Of a stretch of 64,000 bases of DNA, positions 23,855 to 35,261 are shown in pieces. The notes beneath the pieces were generated by a model, which saw nothing but the letters and a program-made list of their open reading frames with translations, searched no databases and was not told the origin of the DNA. The stretch is from Acanthaster planci (taxonomy: Eukaryota > Echinodermata > Asteroidea > Valvatida > Acanthasteridae). Each line of letters starts with the position of its first letter. Within the stretch, counting starts at the first letter, position 1. The stretch lies in NCBI RefSeq assembly GCF_001949145.1, contig NW_019091409.1:240885-304884 (forward strand), read 5' to 3'. Position numbers and translations under genes: made by a program.

Positions 23855-26316
23855 GTGAGTTGTCAGTTGACAATAATGTTCCAAAGTGAGTAAAGGGAAT
23901 GTTGGGGGAAGGAAACCGAAGAGATCTTGGCCTGCGTGAAACCTCTGGCAGTAGTTGGCATGGAACGCACGGCGTAAAATTAAATGCGGAACTTGTCTTG
24001 CAAAATGTATTGGTTTATATTAATGTCACTTGCCGAGATTCATCTCTGACATTTAATCGTAAGGATTGGATACCGGAGACACGAAAATACAAATGTATTA
24101 GTTGAGGTACAGCCACTAACCAATTTCGTTGTTTAAGGCCACTTCTAATAAAAACGGTTTCTCGTCCTTTCTTGAGAAAAGATCGAGAGGTCCTTTCTAC
24201 CAAGATGACCAATTTTCTTAGATGGGGTTGAATTCCTGCGATTTTTCATACTCCTTTGTATCTGACACTCTCGCCGAACGGCACTATATTCTGATCATAA
24301 CGGGTTTTAAATTGGACAAATCGTTTAATATAAACCAGAAGAACGGGCATAATACTTATTCATTCATTGGAGAGATAAACAAAGGAATAGAGTGGAGCAG
24401 GTCTTGAACCGACACACAGTGGTACGTATTCTGTTTACAGCGAAATTTCGTTTGTAAAAGCTGAACTGAAAAGGAATGGAAGTGGAGAGAGACGAGAAAT
24501 TTGTTTACTTGGCCTGACTCTCAGACTTGGAGAATAAGCATGTATTCCAAACACCTCAAAACACAAGGATATCGCCACCAAGTCTTTAGTGAACACTGCA
24601 CGTTAATCCACATGCCACACGTGACTCACAAGTCATGAGTAACTCCCAGATAATTATAATGTAAAATGTCCGTGTTGGGAGCCCGGTAAAGAAACATAAG
24701 GATTTTGTCTTTTAGAAAGCCTTATCGTCACTCACATAATTGCCAATCATTTCTTGTGAGCATAGGCATAAACATGAGAAACATAGCGCTGTCCAGAGTA
24801 TAATTCAAAGGGGGGACGCACTTGAAAACTTTGACTCCTTTGATGGTTTCTTGATCATTTTAAAAATAGAATGCAAATCCTTGGCTTCAGACAGTTGATA
24901 TTTTTCAAGCGTAACTTCCCTTAGACCGCATTTTAACGTTTTCCTGTACGATGTTTTTCAAACAAAGTCCTAAATCCACTGTCCCTTTGATTTGCGCGTG
25001 AAATGAGTTTGATTTTGTGCACATTATGTTGCAACTGTATGATATGCATAGCGTCGTCGTATCTATACCGCATCAATCCGTCATGGTTTCCGACTGACGA
25101 CAACGTCTCGCAAGTCAGATATCTTCTCGCGACTTGTTAAACAGACCCTCAAACATAAAAATACGTAGCTTTTTCTTGTTTTATCCTCTTCTATAGGTTT
25201 CCACTACATATGTTTTAGCCCCTTAAATAGCATTTGGATGTTAAGAAGTGAAATGTATAAAATACCAACAGAAAATTCTCTAACCCGTCCACTCCCCTCC
25301 CCCCCGGTCCGACGCGAGTGATGCGCTTTTCGCTTCTCCACGACCGTGGCAAGAGCTTTGGCAGATGTATAGTGTCGTTACGACGGGATTTCTGCACACC
25401 ATGCAGGCTTTTCACCTGTTTCCTTATTTTACTTCAAAATCTGCAAGGAAGAAAACAACCTGCAGGGGGTCGTCTTGTCTTTCCTGCTTGGAATTTTTCC
25501 CTTGAGTCGAGTAAAGCGTCCGAAAAATCAATGCCTCACTGAAGAAGCTGGGAAAATTCACAGCGCAAGGCCTGCATGACTTATGTGTTCTAGATTGATT
25601 TAAGACGAAATTAACTTGCACATCTTGGGGGGGGGTGGATTTGTTTTCTTCGGCAACCGGCGTTATTATGTTTGACATCGATTGTTTATCATTTGATGTT
25701 TTCTAGTAATCATGTTATACATTAAATTGAATTCGCACTGACTGAAACGGAAGCTGTATACCTCAATAAAAGTGCAAAAGTCAAAATATTGATTCTCCTA
25801 TCGTTAAAATATGAATTTAAACTTTTTTTAGTATTCCCACGTTTTATCATCACAGAATATGATAATTGTGGTGGTTTTTGCCTGCGAATCTTACGGCTCA
25901 AGCAAAGGAAAAATCAGTAGCACCGGTCCAGTATGATCAGTTGCTCGGGCAATTTCTCTCTGACGTCTAATCCGTCCACAAATACCTAAAATGACAATGA
26001 GTTGAAATATCAGCTGGTGTATTGGATGCATGGAGGTGAAACCCCTTCTCTTGAGTTGGTTCAAAGTCTTTGTTCTAGTTCCCAGGGAGCAGAAAAAGGA
26101 CGTGGACCTCAAAGTGTTTCAGGGAGCAATTGCTCTAGACCATTCAAGCGTGGCATGCCTTGGGCACGCACTGATCAATAAACATTGGGATCCATCACCG
26201 GTTTGATCAGCAAAGTGGCCTTTTAATTAAGCTTCCGCTAAGAAAACCTTGGCCCAACCTACCTGAAAAAAAGTTCGCGTTATTAACATGTGTAACTCAA
26301 TGACACCTTTATGCAG
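23855..26316. other. Intron 2 (2.46 kb)
   Basis: No exon, RNA gene or named repeat recognised inside. A G-run lies at about 25627-25635. Confidence 0.6.
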
Positions 26317-26487
26317 ATGTCGTATGCGGCCGCCTCGTCTGCGTTGTCCAACCGCAAGAAGTTCCCCTTCTTCTATCGGACGTACATGCCGGATGCCATG
26401 TATAATCCCGCGAGAATACGTCTGATGCGAGAGTACGGATGGAAACGGGTGGCCACAATCCACGAGAACCACGAACTCTTTTCCCTG
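26317..26487 (+). CDS. Receptor exon 3: flytrap ligand-pocket segment
   Basis: 57 codons, phase 0/0. Reads MSYAAASSALSNRKKFPFFY, then RTYMPDAMYNPARIRLMREYG and WKRVATIHE, aligning with the human [20 protein letters not shown] segment. The Ser pair that contacts agonist in GABBR1 lies in this loop; the local sequence here is AAASS. Confidence 0.94.
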
Positions 26488-27089
26488 GTGAGAATCAACC
26501 AATTCCAGTCTCTTCCCCAACTCAAATCCAATCAAACCAAATTTAATCAATTCTTCCCACAGCTAACCAATTCAGCTACAGTGAATCAACCCGGGTGAAA
26601 AAACCTGTTAGCCGCAACACAAGCAATCCGAACCTTACTAGTTCAATCCGGCCCAAACCAAGCCTAAACGTGGTGCAGCCGAGGGAAAGCTCCGTCAAGT
26701 GTTACAATGAGTAAAAATGCAGACATTTTGGATATGGAAGATTCATTAGTGTTGAGCCTTTAGGGTATCTTTGAACTGAGAAAATACAATTAAGATTGCC
26801 TTCGCAAACACTATGAAATGAAACATGAATAAACATGTTATTGGATGTTACTCGCTGTTCTTGGAAACAAGTGATTGATTTTCGTCGTAAGTTTCTCACA
26901 AAAGAGATCATCGGGGCAAAAAGTGGAAATAACAGGCACGCAGAAATCAATATCAACAAGGCCTTGTACGTAGATTGGGCCCTAGTTGCTGAAATTGAGG
27001 TTTGGAAATTCAAAAGGTCAATCAAAAGTTAAAGTTCAGTCCTTTGCATCTCAGCCGAAGCGTGAATTATTTTGTCCTTGTTTTAAAAG
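26488..27089. other. Intron 3 (602 bp)
   Basis: The first 180 bp is built of short AAxCAAxxCAA-like phrases and is low-complexity. No other feature. Confidence 0.6.
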
Positions 27090-27191
27090 GCTATTGACAA
27101 CTTGTTGACATTGTTGAAAGAGGCAAACATCACCATCATCTCGTCCGAGAGTTTCTCTGAAGATCCCCAAAACCAGATTGAGAATTTGAAG
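27090..27191 (+). CDS. Receptor exon 4: flytrap domain
   Basis: 34 codons, phase 0/0. AIDNLLTLLKEANITIIS..ESF.EDPQNQIENLK aligns with the [21 protein letters not shown] segment of GABBR1. N-I-T is a potential N-glycosylation site. Confidence 0.92.
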
Positions 27192-27686
27192 GTAACAAGC
27201 TTTGCTTGTGTATGAGTGTTAACAGAATTGTACAGGCAATTTCCAATACATGCAGTTGTATATTTAGAAGAATCTGAAACAACAAGAAACATTGTTTCAT
27301 TTAATTTTGCATTTATAGATAGGCTTTCCATCAGTCATCAAAGTAGGATAGGTGTTGTCCAAAATGTACTCATATACCCTGCAAGGAATTAAATGAGTAG
27401 GCTCTACGTGTCCTTGTTCAATGTACACACGTTTTAATGGACACGAAATATGTGAATATTTCCCGCACTGAATAGAAATTTCTACTTAATGAGGCATTGG
27501 AACTTAGGCTGGAGGATTTCCTATGATGGGGGAAGACTGTGCTTTCTTTGAAGAGAACAAAGACAACCAATAGCACTATAATGATCGGCCATCCTTAGCG
27601 AAACGCCAAGAATTGGTTTGATATAACCAGTGTAGCTTGACTGGTTAAAAGAGCCAAATAGTTCTTTTTGGATTGTTTGATCTCAG
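27192..27686. other. Intron 4 (495 bp)
   Basis: Nothing recognised inside. Confidence 0.6.
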
Positions 27687-27752
27687 AACCAGGATGCTAA
27701 GATTATTATCGGGAACATGTATGAAGACAAGGCCAGACGGGTTTTCTGTGAG
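27687..27752 (+). CDS. Receptor exon 5: flytrap domain
   Basis: 22 codons, phase 0/0. NQDAKIIIGNMYEDKARRVF then CE; matches the [22 protein letters not shown] block of GABBR1. The Cys (visible residue 158) is a conserved flytrap disulfide position. Confidence 0.94.
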
Positions 27753-29103
27753 GTAAGCTGTCTCTTTGTCTTTTTGGCAATTTATTTTGCCTTAATTTTC
27801 ACCAGTGCGTGGAGCACACTATTTCTCTGGACTACTTCCCCCAGAAAGCTGAAAAGGGGAAAAAAGATGATCTCTTTTGCCCAGTATTGGGTGCATTTTT
27901 AAAAAATATTTTGAAAAGTGAACATTTCAAACCCTTCCCCTAGCGAACGATAATTATGCTCGTGATTAATGTTGAAGAAAAATGGAGGACCCGCATGTTT
28001 GATGATCCTGACGCAATGCCTTTCCGAATATGCAAAACATGCATGTATAATGCAGCGACAATACCTGGAATTATGAGGGGAACACAATTTTTAGAGATGG
28101 CATATGACAGATATAAACCCGGCCCCCTGGGAGAGACTGAAAAAATCCCACTTCTTTCTTCAATGTGCCTAGCCAGACTGGTAAATCCCATGTCAAATGG
28201 ATGCAGTGTAGACTTTTCCTTTGTTTACATTATCATCGACCGCCATTTTTTTGCATGAGCAGCCAAGCTTTGCTGGAGCTTTATTGTTTGTCTCAAGATG
28301 CATATTAAAAAATATTAACAGTGTCGTGGGAGACATTTTCTGTAAGCATTTTGTAGATGTATTCATTATCGAGTGTTTTGATAGGCCTATTTACATAATT
28401 TTTAAATTCTGTAAATTGTACTGGGCTTGGTTTGTACCCTTGACCAGCCACAGTTTAGCAGGTTAGCAAAATCCCTATTGTGACGTGGGCAGAGGAAAGT
28501 TCAATGAACTTTTCAATGCCTAATTTTTTTAGCGTTAATCAGATCTGAAGATTCGCTGTAATAATAACTGTACTTTGTGCAATGTGTTAAGTAGGCCTAC
28601 GCATATTTCTGCTGGTATATCAGTGGTGTTGTTTGACCTGGAAAGCCAGTGGAAATACAACAGTAAGATTTGGTAATAACAGGGATAATGGAGGCTGCAT
28701 TTGGAAGCTGACTAATCAGCTGACTTTCGATTTGTGTATGCAGTATTATTTGCATCAATACTGGGCTATGTCCTTCACAGTTGGATGGATATTACCATCG
28801 CCAACCATGACGGGAAGGAAACTTTAATATTTTGACAAGTTTGGTTTGTTTCTAGATGCCTGAGAGATCAGAGCTTCTGAATTTACACTTTATAATACTC
28901 GTTGCTACCGCTGCCTTACTGTTCCGTGATTGGCCTATAGCCTACGCACGTAGAAGTAGAATATAGTACGTGCTTGAACACTGGTGGATATTGAAATGAT
29001 AATGCGGCAGTATACTTTGACAGTTCAAAACATCAATGGCGGGGCTTACTATGAATCGGTCTATTTGTGTGGCTTTGAGTTTCTGTCTTCCTGATGTACT
29101 CAG
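27753..29103. other. Intron 5 (1.35 kb)
   Basis: TAGGCCTA at 28382 and GTAGGCCTAC at 28591. A 100-codon + strand ORF at 27956 resembles nothing I know and has no splice logic, so it is treated as chance. Confidence 0.55.
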
Positions 29104-29301
29104 GCCTACCGGCACGGTATGACAGGAGCCGACCATGTGTGGATGATCATCGGTTGGTACCGCGAGAATTGGTGGATGGACAAGGATCCGAACATTAAAT
29201 GCTCTGCCCTAGAGATGAAACTTGCCGTAGAGGGCGTGCAGTACTTCTCCACGGAGAGTCTACAGCTGAGCACGTCGACAGAGCCGACCATTGCTGGTAT
29301 A
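29104..29301 (+). CDS. Receptor exon 6: flytrap domain, lobe 2
   Basis: 66 codons, phase 0/0. Contains ADHVWMIIGWYRENWWMDKD and NIKCSALEMKLAVEGVQYFS. IIGWY..NW and the following N-x-x-C are diagnostic of GABA-B receptors. The Tyr (visible residue 178) aligns with a ligand-pocket Tyr of GABBR1, and the Cys at 192 is conserved. Confidence 0.95.
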
Positions 29302-29778
29302 GTAAGTTACTTTGCCATGTGACCCTTTTTCCACATCTTCTTATGAAAAACTGTTGCAATAGATGTGTCAGGAGCTCAAAGTATTCTGCGTTACAATATA
29401 AAAATTAACAGTCACCGACACCTCGCTATTCGCTGCAGTTGTCATGGTTGCGATAGCAGTATGACTGATTTACCCACATGGCTATTGATTATTGTCATAA
29501 GGAAATTGTTGGACAAAAATTCCTGTCATTAAAGCTGCAAAACACGAACAAAGTCGGGTCTTGAGTTTGTTTGCTGTCCTCCAAAGCAGATACGAAATTC
29601 CTATGTGATTTATATCCCCATCCAAGCCATTTATTCCGAGGCTGACCTCCCTGATTAAAACCCACCGTTGTCCACTGTCCAGGATGGGGGCCGAAACGTA
29701 CCAATTAGGTCTGACTTGTGATACAAACGAGGTAGCTTGCGTCAGTCATGCATGCTCCAACCTTCTCTGTTTAATTAG
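29302..29778. other. Intron 6 (477 bp)
   Basis: Nothing recognised inside. Confidence 0.6.
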
Positions 29779-29933
29779 ACACCGGCTGAGTACCAGTCAT
29801 TGCTTCGCAATCGCATGGAATGGCCGGAGAATCGCGGGTACACTTGGAACAGCCTTTCTCCCTACGGCTACGACGCTGTCTGGGCCATCGCTCTCGCTTT
29901 GAACAAGTCTGTGGAAGTTCTCAAGTCGGAAAG
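29779..29933 (+). CDS. Receptor exon 7: flytrap domain
   Basis: 51 codons plus 2 nt (phase 0 in, phase 2 out). TPAEYQSLLRNRMEWPENRG then YTWNSLSPYGYDAVWAIALA and LNKSVEVLKSER. YDAVWAIALALNK is a family signature. Just before it, the Glu that anchors the GABA amine in GABBR1 appears to be replaced (NSLSPYGYDA against FQEAPLAYDA). Confidence 0.94.
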
Positions 29934-31668
29934 GTATTTTTGAATTGGCCACTAAAAGGCTAGGCATTTTACAGAAGGTGATAAAAATTGTTTAAGTACA
30001 TAGGGGAGATACGTGATAAATAGTCCGGCATCAAACTCTTTACAGCTAGGAGAGGAAGAACCCTATAATGTCTTCCAAAATCCTGCCAAGGAAACACACT
30101 GGAAGTGAAAAACCACAGCCATCACACTGTTTTAAAAAATCATTTCCAAGTTTTACTTTCCTGATCAAAACTACAGTGAACAAAACTAGAACAAATGTTC
30201 GTAATGTTTGCGGAGAATTCTAAGGAATGAGCTGCATCTACTGAATTCACCAGTGTGCAGGGCATTACGGCGTTGCTATCCATCTTTGTCAGTAAGGGTA
30301 CTAATTGCTTGTAACACCGCTAATGAAAGGGTGCTAATTGCTTGTAACACCGCTAATGAAAGGGTACTAATTGCTTGTAACACCGCTAATGAAAGGGTGC
30401 TAATTGCTTGTAACACCGCTAATGAAAAGGTGCTAATTGCTTGTAACACCGCTAATGAAAGGGTGCTAATTGCTTGTAACACCGCTAATGAAAGGGTACT
30501 AATTGCTTGTAACACCGCTAATGAAAGGGTGCTAATTGCTTGTAACACCGCAAATGAAAGGGTGCTAATTGCTTGTAACACCGCTAATGAAGCCATTCCT
30601 TTGGGAATTCGATTGAGACACGGGAATCTTAAAACAACTAATTCTCTCTAACTAATATTCCATTGTTACCTCAACTTTATATTTTATATATATATATAAG
30701 CACAGCTTGATCAACGCTGCATTTAATGTGAAGACACTTCTTCTCAACACACAAAAATGTCAAATAGGCCTTAAAAATAAAAATTTAATCTATTACAATC
30801 AATCCTCTTGAATTAGTTGCGCCTTTTATTTAATCAGGACGGTATTTATTAAGAATAAGCCGTAGTATGCAGAACATTATCACGTTTACAATAATGATCG
30901 ATGAGGTTCAGCTACTGAATTGAATTCCAGTGTGAAGACTGATACGTTACAGTACAACAGACTTATACGATGCTCGTAGACGTGAAAAGAGCAATGCAGA
31001 ATTCCGGTACCGGTACGAAAACAATAACTTGTAATGCACGTAGACCTGAAAAGGGCAATTTGAAGGTCAAATTAGTTTGGCCATAAGACTCTAAAAACCT
31101 CTAAAAAAAATGAATCATCACGTATACAAATACCTTCCTGAATTGATTCATGAAGGCAAAAAGTCAAACGTCCCAAACTTCTTTCCGTGAATGTAACGGT
31201 TCGAAGTCATAAGCTGCATTGAAGACTAATGCGTCCCGGATGGAAAAGTTAAAAACTATCCTTCAAATACCTTTTCATCTTTTTTTTAACAAGAGTGACT
31301 TCAATCGAAGATGACCCGCTTTACTGCATTGTGGAACCTTTTAAATTTTATTATGTGAGTTTAGTGACACCAAATCCATTACCTTGACGTTAAATGCAAA
31401 ATGGTCTCGTGCAAGTATAATAGTGTTCTGTGCGAGAAGATTGCCTCCACGAAAGAAGTTGTATAATTGCTCCATTTATCTGATGTTTAAGTTCAAGGAC
31501 GGTGACAATAGGGACGTCATGCGACATGCCCGTTATTTTCTCGCCTGAGTTGACTGGCAATTTCTATGAATGTTTTGAAAACCTGGTTTTGTTACAATGT
31601 CACCCATTTTACCAGAACTTTTGATGACGATTATTTAAATCGAATTATCTCATTTTGAGGTATGGCAG
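29934..31668. other. Intron 7 (1.74 kb)
   Basis: Contains a 33-bp minisatellite (30298-30591, listed separately) and a short (TA)n tract near 30687-30699. Otherwise AT-rich with nothing recognised. Confidence 0.65.
30298..30591. repeat. 33-bp minisatellite, 9 copies
   Basis: Nine head-to-tail copies of a 33-bp unit beginning GTRCTAATTGCTTGTAACAC; the last copy lacks the final 3 bp. The variable site R is A in copies 1, 3 and 7 and G in the others. Copy 4 ends with an extra-A variant and copy 8 has CAAAT for CTAAT. The unit is a multiple of three and stop-free on both strands, so it produces long frames (VLIACNTANER repeated on +, LAVLQAISTLS on -). Being intronic, these are almost certainly not proteins. 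Confidence 0.95.
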
Positions 31669-31756
31669 ACGCCTGGAAGACTTCACCTATGACGATCGTG
31701 AAATGGCAGAATTGTTCTTTAAACTCCTTAACGAGACAGAATTTACTGGTGTTTCC
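31669..31756 (+). CDS. Receptor exon 8: end of flytrap lobe
   Basis: 1 nt plus 29 codons (phase 2 in, phase 0 out). The Arg codon is split across the intron. RLEDFTYDDREMAELFFKLL then NETEFTGVS aligns with [20 protein letters not shown] and FEGVSG of GABBR1. N-E-T is a potential glycosylation site. Confidence 0.92.
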
Positions 31757-32448
31757 GTAAGTACTTTCAATAGTGCGAAATAATAAGTTCATGTTTTCAA
31801 GTACGGCCAAGTTATCCACGATGCCTCCCATGTCATATCAAAAGAGGGCAGCCTGCAAGCAACTGATGCTAAACTCAAGCCCAAATAGAATTCCATCCAT
31901 GAAACCTAACCGAACCCAAATGATTTCTCACCCAAACATAACCCAACCAAACCCTAACCGACCCGATCCAAGTATCATACACTACGTTTTTAAGGTTTGC
32001 AAGGTGGACATAGCAGTGTGACGGAGGCAAACAGTAACGCCATCTGAAGAAAACTGATGGACTCTACTTCACTCACGGTTTCGGACAGTAGGCTATGTTC
32101 TGTCCACTCTCAGGAGGCACCTTATCCAGCTTTTGGTCCAAGCGTCCGTAGTTCTCTTTCTGTATGCAAACACCTGAACTCTCACAAAACAGACATTTTC
32201 GATGCGCCATATTCAACCATGCCCGTGTCATGGATGTGTTGGATGGTTTATCTCTAGTCAGCTGAAATTCATTACGCGAGAACAGTTACTCAGATGATCA
32301 GTCGACTCTGATCTAATACACATGACAATGGTAGAGGTTCCGCAAGAACGGACTCACCTGCATGTTACCATGAAGCTTGTAAAAAATATAAGTGAGGGAA
32401 AAGAACGTAATATACTTTTAACACAGGAGAACCTTGTTTATTGTACAG
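31757..32448. other. Intron 8 (692 bp)
   Basis: A low-complexity stretch at 31870-31975 made of AACCxAAxCC phrases resembles that in intron 3. Nothing else recognised. Confidence 0.55.
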
Positions 32449-32509
32449 GGTCCAGTGGGATTCAAGGAGGGAGATCGAGTTGGTATAACGCAGATTGAGC
32501 AGTTACAAG
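32449..32509 (+). CDS. Receptor exon 9: strand before the lectin insertion
   Basis: 20 codons plus 1 nt (phase 0 in, phase 1 out). GPVGFKEGDRVGITQIEQLQ aligns with the [20 protein letters not shown] stretch of GABBR1. In the human protein the next residues lead straight into [12 protein letters not shown]; here the lectin cassette intervenes. Confidence 0.93.
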
Positions 32510-33461
32510 GTGAGGCTTGCCTTTAAAACAAACTGTACTTCCAGTATATGTTTTAACTGAAGACAATGGGAATCATTGACGCCCCGCACCAGTGACATGT
32601 CGGTTCACCTTTTCTATTCGTTTTTGCTGGGGGGGGGAATTTGGTGAGTGTTGCCCCGTACATTTAGGACCCATTCATTGATAGTTCACGGGCTAACCGT
32701 GTACGGTCAAGCTTGTAGCTAGTCACAAAGTGGAACATTTTACCCGTTTCGGTTAAAATGACACGAATTACTAAGCCATGAAAAGACGGGCGGATCGAGG
32801 AACTTTTCCAGGGGGCCAGGCCGTTCATTTTTTTTGGTTATAACCGATCAATATGTGTAGGCTATAATCAATTTTCTGTGACCTATTACCCGTGTCCATT
32901 TTTGCCATCCCAGTTTGGGGGATGTTTGCAGTCCTAATTTTGCGTCTGTACATCTGCCTGCCGTCCCGACTTCGCAAAAATTGCTGTAGGCTCCCCAAGT
33001 TTGCTCTTATCAATTCCTCATCCCGTTGGGTTCCTCCAACCTGCACCCCGCTCGCTATATACTCTACTGTGGGTGCATGCGATAAGCATCCGTTTATATA
33101 CTGCATTTGAAGACACTGGTAACCACAAAATATACGTTAGTCAAACCAAGCGACACTCTCATTCGCCTAGTATTGTGGGAAATTGTTAGGTCAAAGGCTA
33201 GGAGGTCATTTGATATTGGAATAATTTGTTATGAATGTCTTCGTTGCTTTCGAAACGTAAGGTGGCTACTATCTGGCTTCCTCTATTGCGCCTGCATCTC
33301 AGGGCTTCCTCCGATACCGGCTCGTTATAGCCAGCCAAGGCCGACTGATAGTCAACATCGGCAGAGACACCATATCGCGTGACGACTAAGCACACGCTCT
33401 CATGTAGCCTTATTTTATGAAATCACGTGGTTCTTTTTTGTGCTATTCTTGCATTATTCAG
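32510..33461. other. Intron 9 (952 bp), upstream of the lectin cassette
   Basis: A G-run lies at about 32630-32637. No other feature recognised. It is a phase-1 intron. Confidence 0.55.
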
Positions 33462-33663
33462 CTTCCTGCCCCGATGGTTGGCACCTCTATCTGTCCTCCT
33501 GCTTTCGGTTTGTCTCACAGCCTGTGCTTCCCTACGAGAGGGCCGGGAACTTCTGTGCTGCCTTCCGTCCAGATGCTGCTCTCGCTCACTTTGACAGCCA
33601 ACTCGACCATGAATTCCTCATCAGTGAGTGGACCTCCAAACCGGAAGCCGCTCCAGACAAATG
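33462..33663 (+). CDS. Receptor exon 10: C-type lectin-like domain, first half
   Basis: 2 nt plus 66 codons plus 2 nt (phase 1 in, phase 2 out). Encodes ASCPDGWHLYLSSCFRFVSQ, then ERAGNFCAAFRPDAALAHFD and SQLDHEFLISEW. This is the standard opening of a long-form CTLD: CPxGW, an N-terminal disulfide pair (visible residues 329 and 340), the first core Cys (358) and the amphipathic helix A-x-L-A-x-F-x-S-x-x-x-x-x-F-L. Acceptor TTATTCAG, donor GTAAAC. The Trp codon 394 is split by the intron. Confidence 0.92.
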
Positions 33664-33760
33664 GTAAACTATGTCCGTATCATTGTTCAGCGTCATTTTG
33701 TTTTTGCTTGAGAAGTGTTGTTGCCTCTGAGCTGCTTTTTTGGCATTTATTTTACACTAG

Positions 33761-33939
33761 GCTGGTGTCTGTACTGCCGAAGGGAGCGAGTGAAGTGAAC
33801 GCGTCCTGGATTCCCGCCGGCAGTTCACCACACGTCACCGAAGACGGTGCATGCGTTTACATGGACTTTGAAAAAGGCGGGATACTAGAGATAGCAGACT
33901 GTGACGCTCTGTTTCCATTTATATGCCGTGTCGCTGCAG
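33761..33939 (+). CDS. Receptor exon 11: C-type lectin-like domain, second half
   Basis: 1 nt plus 59 codons plus 1 nt (phase 2 in, phase 1 out). Encodes LVSVLPKGASEVNASWIPAG, then EDGACVYMDFEKGGILEIAD and CDALFPFICRVAA. It supplies core Cys 425, 441 and 449, completing the CTLD disulfides (358-449 and 425-441 by family rule). The ending C-D-x-x-x-x-F-I-C-R is classic. The EPN/QPD sugar-specificity motif and the WND calcium motif are absent (WND position reads IAD), and the long loop is shortened. Calcium-dependent sugar binding is therefore unlikely. The intron separating it from exon 10 is only 97 bp, much shorter than every other intron of the gene. Confidence 0.92.
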
Positions 33940-35261
33940 GTACGAATAAAACAGGCACGTTCCTGTCAATTCATAACATTCCCTTCTCTGCCCATTGTAC
34001 CCATCAGGTTCTGTATAAAAACCATGCATCAACATTATTGCAATTTAACAGACCGAATGACTGTTTGGTAATGCCTTGCGCAGGGTTGAACACAACTCTT
34101 TCTCCTTTTTAGGAAAATAGGACAGGATGGCAACGTCCACTCACCATGCAAGCGCGAAAGATATTCTGGTGTCGGCCAGTTTGAACTATAGCCGATAACC
34201 ACAAAACTCTTTTTCCGATTGGGTGGAAATTTCCAATTTTGTTTACCGAGAGTGGGCTTTTAGAATGTCGAAAGAGTGTAGCCAACAGTCAATCTGCGGT
34301 CTGAAATACGTTTAGGAAAAGCTTTTGAAATATTCTACTGCAATTTGAGGAATACCGTACCAAGGCACGCCAGAGTCATTTTTATGTGTCACGTTGGCCA
34401 CAGTGTTGAAGGACTTTAAGTCAATTTCACCAGTGGAAAGAAACCACTTTTATATTCAATGGGTCATAAACATTTTTCTTGATATTTTGTGAATTCGACT
34501 TCGGATTGTTGAATCAGATGTCTGAAAAATGCCAATTATATACTGTTGACACAGCGCTTTGGATACTTTGTAGTAGACCTTGGGCGCTGCGACGCCACAC
34601 CAACAAACAACTGCCGCTGCCGGGCAACCAAAATATTTAGGAATCTTCTCATTTTTGGCCGGAGGGCTACATAAAATTCAGTGTTTGTTCAACATTCTAG
34701 ACTACATTTCAGGAGACAGTGTCGGGCAGTGCACAAACTTGGTCTTGGTCAAACTTGCATGAAAGTTGGCTGCACGCAGGCACAAAACCTTGGCTTGGCC
34801 TTCCCGTTGCAAAATGGACGTTGCATGTACAAAATTGGGCTTTATGAAAGTAAGAAAATGATTCATTTCGAGAGTGCTTTTGTATATTCCGTTTTCACCA
34901 TCGACCCTGTTTTGCTTCTATCGCAGTCCTGATTTTGCTTTTAAAAGCTGAAACTTGTAACATTTGTTTGCTCTGTGGCCTTGTGGCTACGCTACAGGCA
35001 TCACGTGACCAGAGCGCCCAGTTTTGTAAGCAAAGGTGGCATGGTCTGTGAACAACAGTATACAAATATTGAGCGTTTCGAGTGGGTAAAGTGAAACTAG
35101 TCTCCCTCGGTGTTCCATGAAGCATTCTATTTTCCTTCGACGATAACGCAGTCAACATGAGTTTTATAACAATCGCTCACATATTCTGCTCAAGTTAAGC
35201 CAAAAATCAATAATAAAGACAAGAAAACTGAGCAGGGTGAACTGTTACACGCTCTTTACAG
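33940..35261. other. Intron 11 (1.32 kb), downstream of the lectin cassette
   Basis: No exon or named repeat recognised. It is a phase-1 intron, matching intron 9. Confidence 0.55.

Noticed and set aside
27956-28258. 100-codon ORF in intron 5
   Set aside because: No family similarity and no splice logic; flanking exons join in phase without it.
30298-30591. CRISPR-like array
   Set aside because: Contiguous head-to-tail units with no unique spacers in a eukaryotic intron; an ordinary minisatellite.
30208-30651. 147-codon + strand frame and 106-codon - strand frame of repeated VLIACNTANER / LAVLQAISTLS
   Set aside because: By-product of a 33-bp stop-free minisatellite inside an intron; both strands open for the same arithmetic reason.
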